Shown piece by piece: positions 45,178 through 54,945 of a stretch of DNA of 64,000 nt (the stretch's first letter is position 1; each line of letters starts with the position of its first letter). Source of the DNA: Nemertoderma westbladi (Eukaryota > Xenacoelomorpha > Nemertodermatida > Nemertodermatidae). The position numbers and the translations under genes were made by a program. Where the stretch lies: positions 19,040 through 83,039 of the forward strand of contig JAUCBJ010000580.1 of assembly GCA_032718475.1 (NCBI GenBank), in the 5' to 3' direction. A model generated the notes under the pieces. It saw nothing but the letters and a program-made list of their open reading frames with translations, did no database searches and had not been told where the DNA came from.

Positions 45178-47157
45178 ATGTCAGCCTGCTGCGGCTGCAA
45201 CGGGAAGTCTGGTCGCTGCAAAAAGTGCAAGTGCATCAAGGAGAAAAGAATATGCATCGACTGTGCCCCAGGGAAGGTCGGTAGGTGCGAGAACAATGGA
45301 GGATCGAGAGCATTGTCGTCGTCTTCCTCATCGCAGCCATTGCCGGATCGACACGGTTATGTTTACTCAACTCCTGTGTTCCTATCACAACCTGTTGACT
45401 GTTCCGACACAAACGGGTCCAGAGACGACACCTTGGTGGACAGGGATGACACGCTTGTTGGTACATCGCCTCGTTCTTCGGAACTACTCGTGCTGAAAGG
45501 CCAGCTGGGATCTGCTTCAATAGCGACCTCAGTCGGCGCCACAACATCTGCTACACTAGACTCAGACTCGGTCATTGATGCCATCGATCCTGGGTCTCAG
45601 TCGGGTCCATTTCAACTTCAGTCTGGTCCACCAAAGTCTCCGTCGGGTCTACTGCAGTCCCATTCCAGTCAACCCCAGTCTCAGTTGGGTCCACCCCAGT
45701 CTCAGTTGGGTCCACCCCAGTCTCAGTTGGTTCCAACCTTGTCGCAGTTGGGTCCACATCAGTCTCAGTCGGGTCCACCCCAGTCTCAGTCAGGTCCATT
45801 CCAGTCTCAGTTGGGTCTACCCCAGTCTCAGTCGGGTCCACCAAAGTCTCCGTGGGGTCTACCGCAGTCCCATTCCAGTCAACCCCAGTATCATTTGGGT
45901 CTAAACTTGTCTCAGTCTGGTCCCCCAAAGTCTCCGTCGGGTCTACCGCAGTCTCAGTCGGGTCCACCCCAGTCTCAGTTGGGTCCACCCCAGTCTCAGT
46001 TGGGTCCACCAGAGCCTCCGTCGGGTCCAAACTTGTCTCAGTCGGGTCTACCCCAGTCTCAGTCGGGTCCACCCCAGTCTCATTTGGGTCCACCCCAGTC
46101 TCTGTTGGGTCCACCCCGGTCTCAGTTGGGTCCACCCCAGTCTCAGTTGGGTCCACCCCAGTCTCAGTCGGGTCCACCAAAGTCTCAGTTGGGTCCACCA
46201 AAGTCTCAGTTGGGTCCAAACTTGTCTCAGTCGGGTCTACCCCAGTCTCAGTCGGGTCCACCCCAGCCTCAGTTGGGTACACCCCAGTCTCAGTTGGATC
46301 CACCCCAGTCTCAGTTGGGTCCACCCCGGTCTCAAATGGGTCTGCCCCAGTCTCAGTCGGGTCCACCAAAGTCTCCGTCGGGTCCAAACTTGTCTCAGTC
46401 GGGTCTACCCCAGTCTCAGTCGGGTCCACCCCAGCCTCAGATGGGTACACCCCAGTCTCAGTTGGATCCACCCCAGTCTCAGTTGGGTCCACCGCAGTCT
46501 CAGTTGGGTCCACCCCAGTTTCAGTCGGGTCCACCAAAGACTCCGTCGGGTTCAAACTTGTCTCAGTCTGGTCCACCGCAGTCCCATTCAAGTCAACCCC
46601 AGTCTCAGTTAGGTCCAACCTTGTCTCAGCTGGGTCCACCCCAGTCTCAGTCGGGTCCACCAAAGTCTCCATCGGGTCCAAACCTGTCTCAGTCGGGTCT
46701 ACCCCAGTCTAAGTCGGGTCCACCCCAGTCTCAGTTGGGTCCATCCCAGTTTCAGTTGGATCCACCCCAGTCTCAGTTGGGTCCACCCCAGTCTCAGTTG
46801 GGTCCACCCCAGTCTCAGTCGGGACCACCAAAGTTTCTGTCAGGTCCACCAAAGTCTCCGTCTGGTCCACCAAAGTCTCCGTCGGGTCCAAACTTGTCTC
46901 AGTCGGGTCCACCACAGTCCCATTCAAGTCAACCCCTGTCTCAGTTAGGTCCAACCTTGTCTCAGCTGGGTCCACACCAGTCTCAGTCGGGTCCAACCGT
47001 GTCTCAGTCGGGTCCACGCCAGTCTCAGTCGGGTCCACGCCAGTCTCAGTCGGGTTCAACCCAGTCTCTGTCGGGTCCCCACCTGTCTCTCTCATCTAAT
47101 GTCATGTGGCTGACCACCTCAGTTTCAAAAAGCTCGTTTAGAGGCATCCATCAATGA
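45178..47157 (+). CDS. N-terminal part of the element polyprotein: CXC-like Cys-rich motif plus long Pro/Gln/Ser heptad repeat
   Basis: ATG at 45,178 (frame open from 45,127); about 659 residues. Residues ~4-37 form a dense Cys cluster (CCGCNGKSGRCKKCKC, then CIDCAPGKVGRCEN) that resembles CXC/tesmin-type zinc-binding motifs and could bind nucleic acid. After a Ser-rich linker, residues ~140-635 are about 70 tandem heptads of the PPQSQLG or PPQSQSG kind, coded by a 21-bp minisatellite (45,590-47,070). The frame ends at 47,155; RT continues one frame over, so either a frameshift mutation or recoding separates them. The minus-strand VDPTETG frames are shadows. Confidence 0.65.
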   Translation: MSACCGCNGKSGRCKKCKCIKEKRICIDCAPGKVGRCENNGGSRALSSSSSSQPLPDRHGYVYSTPVFLSQPVDCSDTNGSRDDTLVDRDDTLVGTSPRSSELLVLKGQLGSASIATSVGATTSATLDSDSVIDAIDPGSQSGPFQLQSGPPKSPSGLLQSHSSQPQSQLGPPQSQLGPPQSQLVPTLSQLGPHQSQSGPPQSQSGPFQSQLGLPQSQSGPPKSPWGLPQSHSSQPQYHLGLNLSQSGPPKSPSGLPQSQSGPPQSQLGPPQSQLGPPEPPSGPNLSQSGLPQSQSGPPQSHLGPPQSLLGPPRSQLGPPQSQLGPPQSQSGPPKSQLGPPKSQLGPNLSQSGLPQSQSGPPQPQLGTPQSQLDPPQSQLGPPRSQMGLPQSQSGPPKSPSGPNLSQSGLPQSQSGPPQPQMGTPQSQLDPPQSQLGPPQSQLGPPQFQSGPPKTPSGSNLSQSGPPQSHSSQPQSQLGPTLSQLGPPQSQSGPPKSPSGPNLSQSGLPQSKSGPPQSQLGPSQFQLDPPQSQLGPPQSQLGPPQSQSGPPKFLSGPPKSPSGPPKSPSGPNLSQSGPPQSHSSQPLSQLGPTLSQLGPHQSQSGPTVSQSGPRQSQSGPRQSQSGSTQSLSGPHLSLSSNVMWLTTSVSKSSFRGIHQ

Positions 47158-48876
47158 GGTCTACAATGTGATTGTCCACTGGCGTTCAAACCTCTTTCTC
47201 GTCCCCCAAGGCGCTATTGGGCGACAATTTGTTGAGGAGATGACTCGTATCCTCGCCCTGGTCACATTGTCCAGCGAACTCCAGGATTGTGCTCTTACAG
47301 CGCTGATGATAATGCCGGCATTGTTATTACAGAAGCCTAGCCGTACTTCAACAACGGCCACCCATCGGCTAATTCTTGAACGGCGCCTGGCCTCATGGAA
47401 GGATGCTGAGTTTATGGATCTGCTGACAGAGGCTCGGGCAATCCAGGTTCACCTTCCGAGACAACGCCGGCAGACATCCGCCACTACAAAGATGCAGAAG
47501 ACGTTTGTAAGGCACATGCTGTCTGGAAATGTGTCTGCCGCTATACGAAGTCTCAGTGAGGAAAATCGCGGAACACCACTGAACCTGGACGATACCTTTG
47601 TAGATAAAGATGGCATTCCCAAAGTGGTCCGTGATGTGCTTTGAGACAAGCACCCCGCTGCTAAACCAGCTGATCCATCGATCCTCCTTTCTGAGTACCC
47701 TCGTGCGATGGAATTCCACAGCGTCATATTTGAGCGACTGACAGGACAGCTGATCCATTCCTGTTTACTACGTATGCATGGTAATGGGGCCGGGCCTTCT
47801 GGTTTAGATGTACGGGGGTGGAAACACCTTCTCTCAAAATTCCGAACTCAGTCTGCCGCACTTTGTGAAGGGATTGCAGAGTTAGCCAAGCTCGTTTCTC
47901 AGACAGTCTGCCCTCCTAATATATTATCAGCATTCCTGTCAGCACGACTGATAGCCCTTGACAAAACACCCGGAGTCCGGGCGATTGGGATTGGGGAGGT
48001 TTTGCGACGTGTAGTGGGAAAGGCTGCAATGGTATGTATCCAGGGTGACCTTCAGGCCGTTGGTGGAAGTGTCCAGATGTGTCTCGGACAGAAGGCCGGA
48101 ATTGAGTATGTAATACATCACTTGAATGATTCTTTTGAGTCAGAAGAATGTGAGGCACTTTTACAGATTGACGCGACGAATGCTTTTAATTCCTTGAATC
48201 GTAATGCTGCCATGCACAACATCCAGTATGTATGCCCACCTCTCCACACGATCCTGACAAACACCTACTCCGAATCGGCCAGGCTATTTGTTGGGGGAGA
48301 AACCCTCTATTCAGATGAGGGTTGGGCACAGGGGGATCCCGTGGCAATGCCCGCTTTCGGTGTTGGGCTAATGCCGTTCATCGACGAGTTAGAAGGGGCA
48401 TGTAACGTGGATCAAGGGTGGTTTGCCGATGATGGCAATGCAGCTGGCAAGCTTGTGGAGTTAAGGAAGTTTCTCGACTCGGCTATGGAACGTGGGCCAT
48501 TTTATGGCTATTATCCAACGAAGTGCATCCTAACAGTAAAACCAGAGAAGCTAGCTGAAGCGCAATGAATCTTTGAAGGAGTGGAGATAACAATTGGTAC
48601 TGCAGGAAGCAAACTGCTGGGGGGTGTCATTGGTACGGATGAGTTCCGGGGCCAGTATATTGATGGAAAGGTGGACGAGTTTGTGGAGGAGGTACATCGG
48701 CTAGCCGAAATCACAGCAATAGATCCCCACTGTGCGTATGCCGGCCTAGTATTTGGTCTAGCGTGTCGGTGGAGATTTCTTTCTCGGGTTGTCCAAGGGG
48801 CTATCACCCACTACGACAAGTTGGAGCACTCAATAGAGGAGTTCCTTAGGCGACTCGTGGACCACCCAGTGATATC
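47110..48876 (+). pseudogene. Reverse transcriptase of the satellite-inserted element, 5' part
   Basis: The frame is recognisable from about 47,120 (KARLEASINEVYNVIVHWRS). RT blocks: GPSGLDVRGWKHLL, SARLIALDK, GVRAIGIGEVLRRVVGKA, motif A (LLQIDATNAFNSLNR, Asp near 48,170), motif B (AQGDPVAMPAFGVG, near 48,328), motif C FADD (48,422-48,433) and GPFYGYYPTKCILTVKPEK. In-frame TGA codons at 47,642-47,644 and 48,566-48,568 interrupt it; both could be CGA-to-TGA changes. The domain continues to LRRLVDHPVIS, where the LINE copy is inserted. Primes cDNA synthesis at the cut target in such elements. Confidence 0.82.
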
Positions 48877-49459
48877 GTCGAATACGTAAGGGAAAGGCAT
48901 GGGCAGCCTTGAATAGGCTTTCCAGGATTTGGAAGTCACCTAGAATTAATCGGAAACTTAAGGTCCGATTATTTAGAGCAGCAGTAGTTCCAGTACTCCT
49001 CTATGGGAGTCCATGCTGGGCTCTAACTGCTGAGGACACCAAATCTCTGGATGGCACATTCACAAGAATGCTACGCCGGGTACATTGTGTCAAGTACAAT
49101 GCACACATCTCCAACCAGACACTATATAACATTGGAGGTGTCTCATTGGTTCCCCCAAGCTTGACACTAGAACAAAATCGCCTCCGCTTTGCAGGACATT
49201 GCTTTCGCCGTGAGGACCAGCCAGTGCATAATCTTGTACTTTGGCAGCCTCATGGAGTGAATAAGCATGGTGGACAGCCCATGACTTTCTTGAGACGCAT
49301 CTTAAAGGACACTGGCCTTAAAGATGCGGATGATCTAGCAAATGTCATGGGTGATAGGGAGTTGTGGCGGCGCAATTTTGTTGACAAGCCGGCACAGCAT
49401 TCTTAAAAATGCAGCTGCAATGCAGCACGCCGATCCTAGTAGTAGTACCCAGTGATATC
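48864..49459 (+). mobile_element. LINE family 1, copy 3, nested insertion with 13-bp target duplication
   Basis: About 570 bp of the LINE family 1 3' end lies inside the RT gene, starting near 48,877 (tcgtcgaatacgtaagggaa) and ending in gatcctagtagtagt. It is flanked by acccagtgatatc at 48,864-48,876 and 49,447-49,459. The open frame 48,909-49,406 encodes the last 165 residues of ORF2 intact (CWALTAEDTKSLDG to KPAQHS). Removing the insert and one repeat restores the host reading frame, so the insertion is later than the host element and recent. Confidence 0.95.
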
Positions 49460-50516
49460 ACCCACAGAACGCCTGTTACTGTCATTACCTGTACGTGCGG
49501 GTGGATTGGGTATACCAACACCGGATGATCTTGCTCCCCAGTACGCCAATTCTCAACGGGTGTGTCTGCCGTTTGCTGATCAGAACTTAGAAACAATGGC
49601 GGAGGTCCGGGCGGAGCAGCGTTCCATTGTCAGCAAAGTTAAGGTTGAGACCATGGTAGCCTCGAAGAGGAAAGTGGATATCGTGTCAGTGGAGGTGTCG
49701 CCGAGCCAGGGGAAACTGCGTGAGTTAACGGCGGAGAAGGGGGCTTCAACATGGCTTAACAGTAAGCCACTAACTCTCCATGATACGCATTTAAATAAAG
49801 AAGAGTTTAGGGACGCGGTATGCCTTCGTTATGGGTGGACCCCGAAAAATCTCCCTTCTCGATGTGCTTGTGGTTCACGATTTTCAGTTACTCATGTTCT
49901 GTCAGGTCCCACAGGAGGATTTCCCTCTATTAGGCACAATGAGATGAGAGATTTCATTGCCTCCACTCTCTCAGAAGTCGCCCATAGTGTAACTGTTGAG
50001 CCAATGCTCCAGTCCCTCACTGGTGAGACCTTCGTTCTTCGCTCAACATCAACTGACCAGCTGGCCCGTCTAGATGTATCTGCTTGTGGGTTTTGGGGAA
50101 ACCGATTTCAAAGAACTTTCATTGATGTGTCGGTCTTCAACCCTCTCGCAGCTTCCTACGTCTCCATGGATTCGGACGCTGTCTACCGCCACAACGAGAA
50201 CCGCAAGGTCCTCAAATATGAGGAACGTTTAAGGGAGGTTGAACATTCAACCTTTACTCCCTTCATCCTGTCGGCTTACGGTGGCATGGGCCCATCAGCG
50301 AGCCAGTTCGTGAAGAGGCTGTCGATGAAGTTGTGCGACAAACGAAGCGTCCCGTACTCAGAGTGCGTTGTCTGGGTGAGGCGCAACCTGAGCTTCGCAC
50401 TACTTCGGTCGGCGCTGCTCTGCTTACGTGGGTGCCGCTCTGCAGCCAGGCGGCCAGTCAAAGTGACTTGGGCTGAGGCAGCCATCGTGATGGCGAATGC
50501 GGAGGTGGAACCATAA
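49447..50516 (+). pseudogene. C-terminal part: RT thumb, zinc finger and PD-(D/E)XK-like endonuclease
   Basis: Continues the interrupted frame (PTERLLLSLPVRAGGLGIPT). A Cys pair (CACG, 49,864-49,875) and His (THVLS, near 49,888) are followed by Gly where a fourth zinc ligand (Cys) would be expected, then RHNEMRDF (49,932 onward). This layout of zinc finger then RH(D/N) is that of REL-endonuclease LINEs. Next come LARLDVSACGFW (Asp near 50,072) and FIDVSVFNP (Asp near 50,123), 17 residues apart, then YRHNENRKVLKYEERLREVE, a Lys/Glu-rich helix. It would nick the target DNA. Ends VMANAEVEP at 50,516. Confidence 0.7.
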
Positions 50517-50664
50517 AATATATATATTTAAACTATCTATTAGTAAGTCAGCTGGTGGTGGGTTTATTTTATCCGTGTGTATATCGATGTCATGTCCTAT
50601 TGTTCGTTTGAAAGTTTTTTAACTACTGTAAATAAAATGAGGATTGGTTTCAAAAAAAAAAAAA
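50517..50664 (+). other. 3' UTR and poly(A) of the satellite-inserted element
   Basis: Short AT-rich 3' UTR ending aaataaaatgaggattggtt and a 13-A tail. The AATAAA-like signal (near 50,632) sits about 20 bp before the tail. The sequence differs from the 86-bp inserts, so those come from another element type. Confidence 0.7.
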
Positions 50665-50821
50665 CTACAGTAACTACAGTAAGTACTAACTACAGTAAGT
50701 ACTAACTACAGTAAGTACTAACTACAGTAAGTACTAACTACAGTAACTACAGTAAGTACTAACTACAGTAAGTATTAACTACAGTAAGTACTAACTATAG
50801 TAAGTACTAACTACAGTAACT

Positions 50822-50906
50822 CCCCCGTAAATGCTAAATGTATTGTGTAGTATATATTTGTTGGCATTTTGCTTTATTAAATCGACATTAACGTAAAAAA
50901 AAAAAA
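50822..50906 (+). mobile_element. 86-bp poly(A)-tailed retroelement 3' end, copy 3
   Basis: Same insert and same flanking satellite variants as at 40,295 and 42,857. Leaving out the 5.6-kb element, it lies about 2.26 kb of satellite after copy 2, close to the 2.56-kb spacing between copies 1 and 2. Confidence 0.8.
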
Positions 50907-51812
50907 ACTACAGTAACTACAGTAAGTACTAACTACAGTAAGTACTAACTACAGTAAGTACTAACTACAGTAAGTACTAACTACAGTAAGTACTAACTAC
51001 AGTAAGTACTAACTACAGTAAGTACTAACTACAGTAAGTACTAACTACAGTAAGTACTAACTACAGTAAGTACTAACTACAGTAACTACAGTAAGTACTA
51101 ACTACAGTAAGTACTAACTACAGTAAGTACTAACTACAGTAAGTACTAACTACAGTAAGTACTAACTACAGTAAGTACTAACTACAGTAAGTACTAACTA
51201 CAGTAAGTACTAACTACAGTAAGTACTAACTACAGTAAGTACTAACTACAGTAAGTACTAACTACAGTAAGTACTAACTACAGTAAGTACTAACTAACTA
51301 CAGTAAGTACTAACTACAGTAAGTACTAACTACAGTAAGTACTAACTACAGTAAGTACTAACTACAGTAACTACAGTAAGTACTAACTACAGTGAGTACT
51401 AACTACAGTGAGTACTAACTACAGTAACTACAGTAAGTACTAACTACAGTGAGTACTAACTACAGTAAGTACTAACTACAGTAAGTACTAACTACATTAA
51501 CTACTAACTACAGTAAGTGCAGTAAGTACTAACTACAGTAACTACAGTAAGTACTAACTACAGTGAGTACAGTAAGTACTAACTGCAGTAAGTACTAACT
51601 ACAGTAAGTACTAACTACAGTAAGTACTAACTACAGTAACTACAGTAAGTACTAACCACAGTAAGTACTAACTACAGTAACTACAGTAAGTACTAACTAC
51701 AGTAAGTACTAACTACAGTAAGTACTAACTACAGTAACTACAGTAAGTACTAACTACAGTAAGTATTAACTACAGTAAGTACTAACTATAGTAAGTACTA
51801 ACTACAGTAACT

Positions 51813-51898
51813 CCCCCGTAAATGCTAAATGTATTGTGTAGTATATATTTGTTGGCATTTTGCTTTATTAAATCGACATTAACGTAAAAAAAAAAAAA
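51813..51898 (+). mobile_element. 86-bp poly(A)-tailed retroelement 3' end, copy 4
   Basis: Same insert, 991 bp after copy 3, again preceded by agtattaactacag and aactatagtaagtac variants, so copied by satellite amplification. Confidence 0.8.
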
Positions 51899-52407
51899 AC
51901 TACAGTAACTACAGTAAGTACTAACTTCAGTAAGTACTAACTTCAGTAAGTACTAACTACAGTAAGTACTAACTACAGTAAGTACTAACTACAGTAAGTA
52001 CTAACTACAGTAAGTACTAACTACAGTAAGTACTAACTATAGTAAGTACTAACTACAGTAACTACAGTAAGTACTAACTACTGTAAGTACTAACTACAGT
52101 AAGTACTAACTATAGTAAGTACTAACTAGAGTAACTACAGTAAGTACTAACCACAGTAAGTACTAACTACAGTAACTACAGTAAGTACTAACTACAGTAA
52201 GTACTAACTACAGTAAGTACTAACTACAGTAACTGCAGTAAGTACTAACTACAGTAAGTACTAACTATAGTAAGTACTAACTAGAGTAACTACAGTAAGT
52301 ACTAACCACAGTAAGTACTAACTACAGTAACTACAGTAAGTACTAACTACAGTAAGTACTAACTACAGTAAGTACTAACTACAGTAACTACAGTAAGTAC
52401 TAACTAC

Positions 52408-52675
52408 TTACTTCGCTGCACAAATTCAGTTGCAGACATAGCCATTGTGCATGCGAATGCGGATGTTGCCCCACCGCCGTAGACCACAACGAGTGCAGAC
52501 AAGACCACGAAGAAACTGAGGTTAATGATTTTTTTTTGTGTAACTCTATATATAATTTTTGATCTCGTAATAATTTTCAACTATGTGAATTTGTTATATT
52601 TATTAGCTATAGATATAGTTTAACTAAATATATTATACTAAGTCCACTAAAAAAAAACAAGTACTTGAGTGACAC

Positions 52676-52708
<33 letters not shown>
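52408..52708 (+). mobile_element. Truncated relative of the 5.6-kb element, poly(A)-tailed
   Basis: The first ~70 bp read in frame as CTNSVADIAIVHANADVAPPP and stop. This matches in register the C-terminus of the 5.6-kb element (AAIVMANAEVEP) and is followed by an unrelated 3' UTR and about 31 A. The A-tail joins ctacagtaagtactaactac, and the left flank is the same sequence, giving a possible ~20-bp duplication. It is therefore a second, distinct family member inserted in the same satellite, in the same orientation. Confidence 0.78.
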
Positions 52709-52709
<1 letters not shown>

Positions 52710-52711
<2 letters not shown>

Positions 52712-53644
52712 ACAGTAAGTACTAACTACAGTAACTACAGTAAGTACTAACTACAGTGAGTACTAACTACAGTAAGTACTAACTACAGTAACTACAGTAA
52801 GTACTAACTACAGTAAGTACAGTAAGTACTAACTACAGTAAGTACTAACTACAGTAACTACAGTAAGTACTAACTACAGTGAGTACTAACTACAGTAAGT
52901 ACTAACTACAGTAACTACAGTAACTACAGTAAGAACTAACTACAGTGAGTACTAACTACAGTAAGTACTAACTACAGTAACTACAGTAAGTACTAACTAC
53001 AGTAAGTACTAACTACAGTAAGTACTAACTACAGTAAGTACTAACTACAGTAAGTACTAACTACAGTAACTACAGTAAGTACTAACTACAGTAAGTACTA
53101 ACTACAGTAAGAACTAACTACAGTGAGTACTAACTACAGTAAGTACTAACTACAGTAACTACAGTAAGTACTAACTACAGTAAGTACTAACTACAGTAAG
53201 TACTAACTACAGTAAGTACTAACTACAGTAAGTACTAACTACAGTAAGTACTAACTACAGTAAGTACTAACTACAGTAAGTACTAACTACAGTAAGTACT
53301 AACTACAGTAAGTACTAACTACAGTAACTACTGTAAGTACTAACTACAGTAAGTACTAACTACAGTAAGTACTAACTACAGTAAGTACTAACTACAGTAA
53401 GTACTAACTACAGTAAGTACTAACTACAGTAACTACAGTAAGTACTAACTACAGTAAGTACTAACTACAGTAACTACAGTAAGTACTAACTACAGTAAGT
53501 ACTAACTACAGTAAGTACTAACTACAGTAAGTACTAACTACAGTAAGTACTAACTACAGTGAGTACTAACTACAGTAAGTACTAACTACAGTAAGTACTA
53601 ACTACAGTAAGTACTAACTACAGTAAGTACAGTAAGTACTAACT
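52710..53644. repeat. 16-bp satellite, block 3
   Basis: Last stretch of the array; ends at gtactaactg|aatacc. Less interrupted than block 1. Confidence 0.95.
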
Positions 53645-54389
53645 GAATACCATCCAATATATTGGTTGCTTCTGATGTTTTTTATTAGGCTAACTGAGAA
53701 TGTATTAGTATAAATAATTAGTATAAATAATTAGTGTTATTTATTTTATTTATCTAATACAGAAAGACCCCTTCTCAGAATAAACTGCTCTTTGGGGCCG
53801 ATACCCAGGTTTCGGAAAAGGATAACATTTCACACATTACAGTAATTGTGATTATGAATTGTCTGCATAGGTGAATGTGTATTACATTAGATGGGAGGCA
53901 GTTTGTTTGGTTGATGCAAGTCATTCTTGGTTTGCATCTTCCAATCCCATCTGTTTCTTGGAGTCTGTTTAAGACAGGTTCGTTTAAAGCCATCTTGATG
54001 GCGTTGTAGTAGTATATAGTAAATAATAAAGTACATACTGTAAGCTGTTAATTACAAAAACTTACCCATTGTGACGAAGAATCGTGAATCTCTAATAACA
54101 TTTTGGTAAACATCTTTTAAATAAACTATTATGAATTTAGAATTGAAAAAATGTAAAAATTTATAGCAAATATGAACTAAACTAAATAAAATTTAAGTAA
54201 CGCAACGAGGTGATTCTGGAAGAAATACTTTAGCAACTAGACTAGAACCAATGTATGAAGTTTGGCTAAGTTAAATAATGGGGATAAGGATAGGATGAGG
54301 AATATCCAATGAGAGGCGAAACGGTTCGTTGGGTGCGGGTTCAATTCCTTATGACATCCTTCTACTGCAGTTACGTTTTATCAGTTAGC
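53645..54389. other. Spacer
   Basis: Unique-looking AT-rich sequence. Stop-rich in all frames except a 72-codon minus-strand frame (53,775-53,993) with no recognisable domain. Confidence 0.45.
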
Positions 54390-54945
54390 ACAACAAATCG
54401 GTAACGACTTATTAACGGATCCCAATCTTATTTATTCAAAACAAGTATCCGCAACTGTCAGAGATGCAATTTTTCACCTCAGAAACTTAAAATTTAAAGA
54501 GATAAAACGTTGTTTATCCCGGGACGATCTCGAAATATTAATACTCGCTTTTATATCCAACAAACTGGATAATAACAACTCTTTATATGGTTTGCCGGCA
54601 AAATATATTAATAAACTGCAGTACATACAGAATTCCACAGCGCGACTATTAGAGGGCGTGAAGAAGCGAGAGCACATTGGTGTTGAAACTTTTACATTGG
54701 CTGCCAATTAAGCGTAGAAGATAATTTAAGACTAACATTTAAATGTATCAATGGGGGTTCACCTAATTATTTAGTTGAAAAATTAAAGCAGTACAAACCG
54801 ACCCAGTCGGACTGCGCACTGCGATCGACAGAACAAGGTTTATTGTGTGTACCAAAATGTAAACTAAATAATTACGGAGGACGTGCTCTCTCGATCGCTG
54901 TTCCGACTATCTGGAACTCCCTCCCCATAGATGTACGCCATGCTG
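54390..54945 (+). mobile_element. LINE family 2 (CR1/L2/jockey-like), 5'-truncated ORF2 C-terminus
   Basis: The frame at about 54,430-54,690 reads DPNLIYSKQVSATVRDAIFH, LRNLKF, then SNKLDNNNSLYGLPAKYINK and LQYIQNSTARLLEGVKKREH, the region after RT that is highly conserved in CR1/L2/jockey-type LINEs. A frameshift near 54,690-54,710 leads to LHWLPIK and then, in another frame, LRLTFKCINGGSPNYLVEKL, ALRSTEQGLLCVPKCKLNNY and GGRALSIAVPTIWNSLPIDV. This last block (54,880-54,935) is the founder sequence of the satellite that follows. Inactive fragment. Confidence 0.87.

Larger units (their letters stand above)
45041..50664 (+). mobile_element. Satellite-inserted non-LTR-type retrotransposon with RT and probable restriction-like endonuclease (apparently full length)
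   Basis: A 5.6-kb element, including a 0.58-kb nested LINE, begins acctttactgactgtacg in the middle of the 16-bp satellite and ends with 13 A followed by ctacagtaactacag. Comparison with uninterrupted satellite stretches carrying the same variants (about 40,120 and 42,410) indicates a ~16-bp target duplication, actacagtaactacag. It codes for a Cys-rich motif, a heptad repeat, RT and a C-terminal zinc finger plus nuclease-like domain. I place it nearest REL-endonuclease (R2/NeSL-type) elements; the clade is unproven. It carries two in-frame TGA codons and one frameshift. Confidence 0.8.
50665..52407. repeat. 16-bp satellite, block 2
   Basis: Continuation of the taagtactaactacag array with the same 9-bp short forms and marker variants; contains two more 86-bp inserts. 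Confidence 0.95.

Noticed and set aside
45572-46681. Minus-strand VDPTETG repeat frame opposite the heptad-coding region
   Set aside because: Mirror of the 21-bp repeat in the plus-strand frame, which has the Cys motif and leads toward RT.
47642-48568. TGA recoding (selenocysteine or alternative code) in the RT frame
   Set aside because: Only two TGA codons, both fitting CGA-to-TGA decay, and the same copy also carries a frameshift and a nested insertion.
40295-51898. Four independent insertions of the 86-bp element
   Set aside because: All four share the same unusual flanking satellite variants, so they are copies of one insertion made by satellite amplification.
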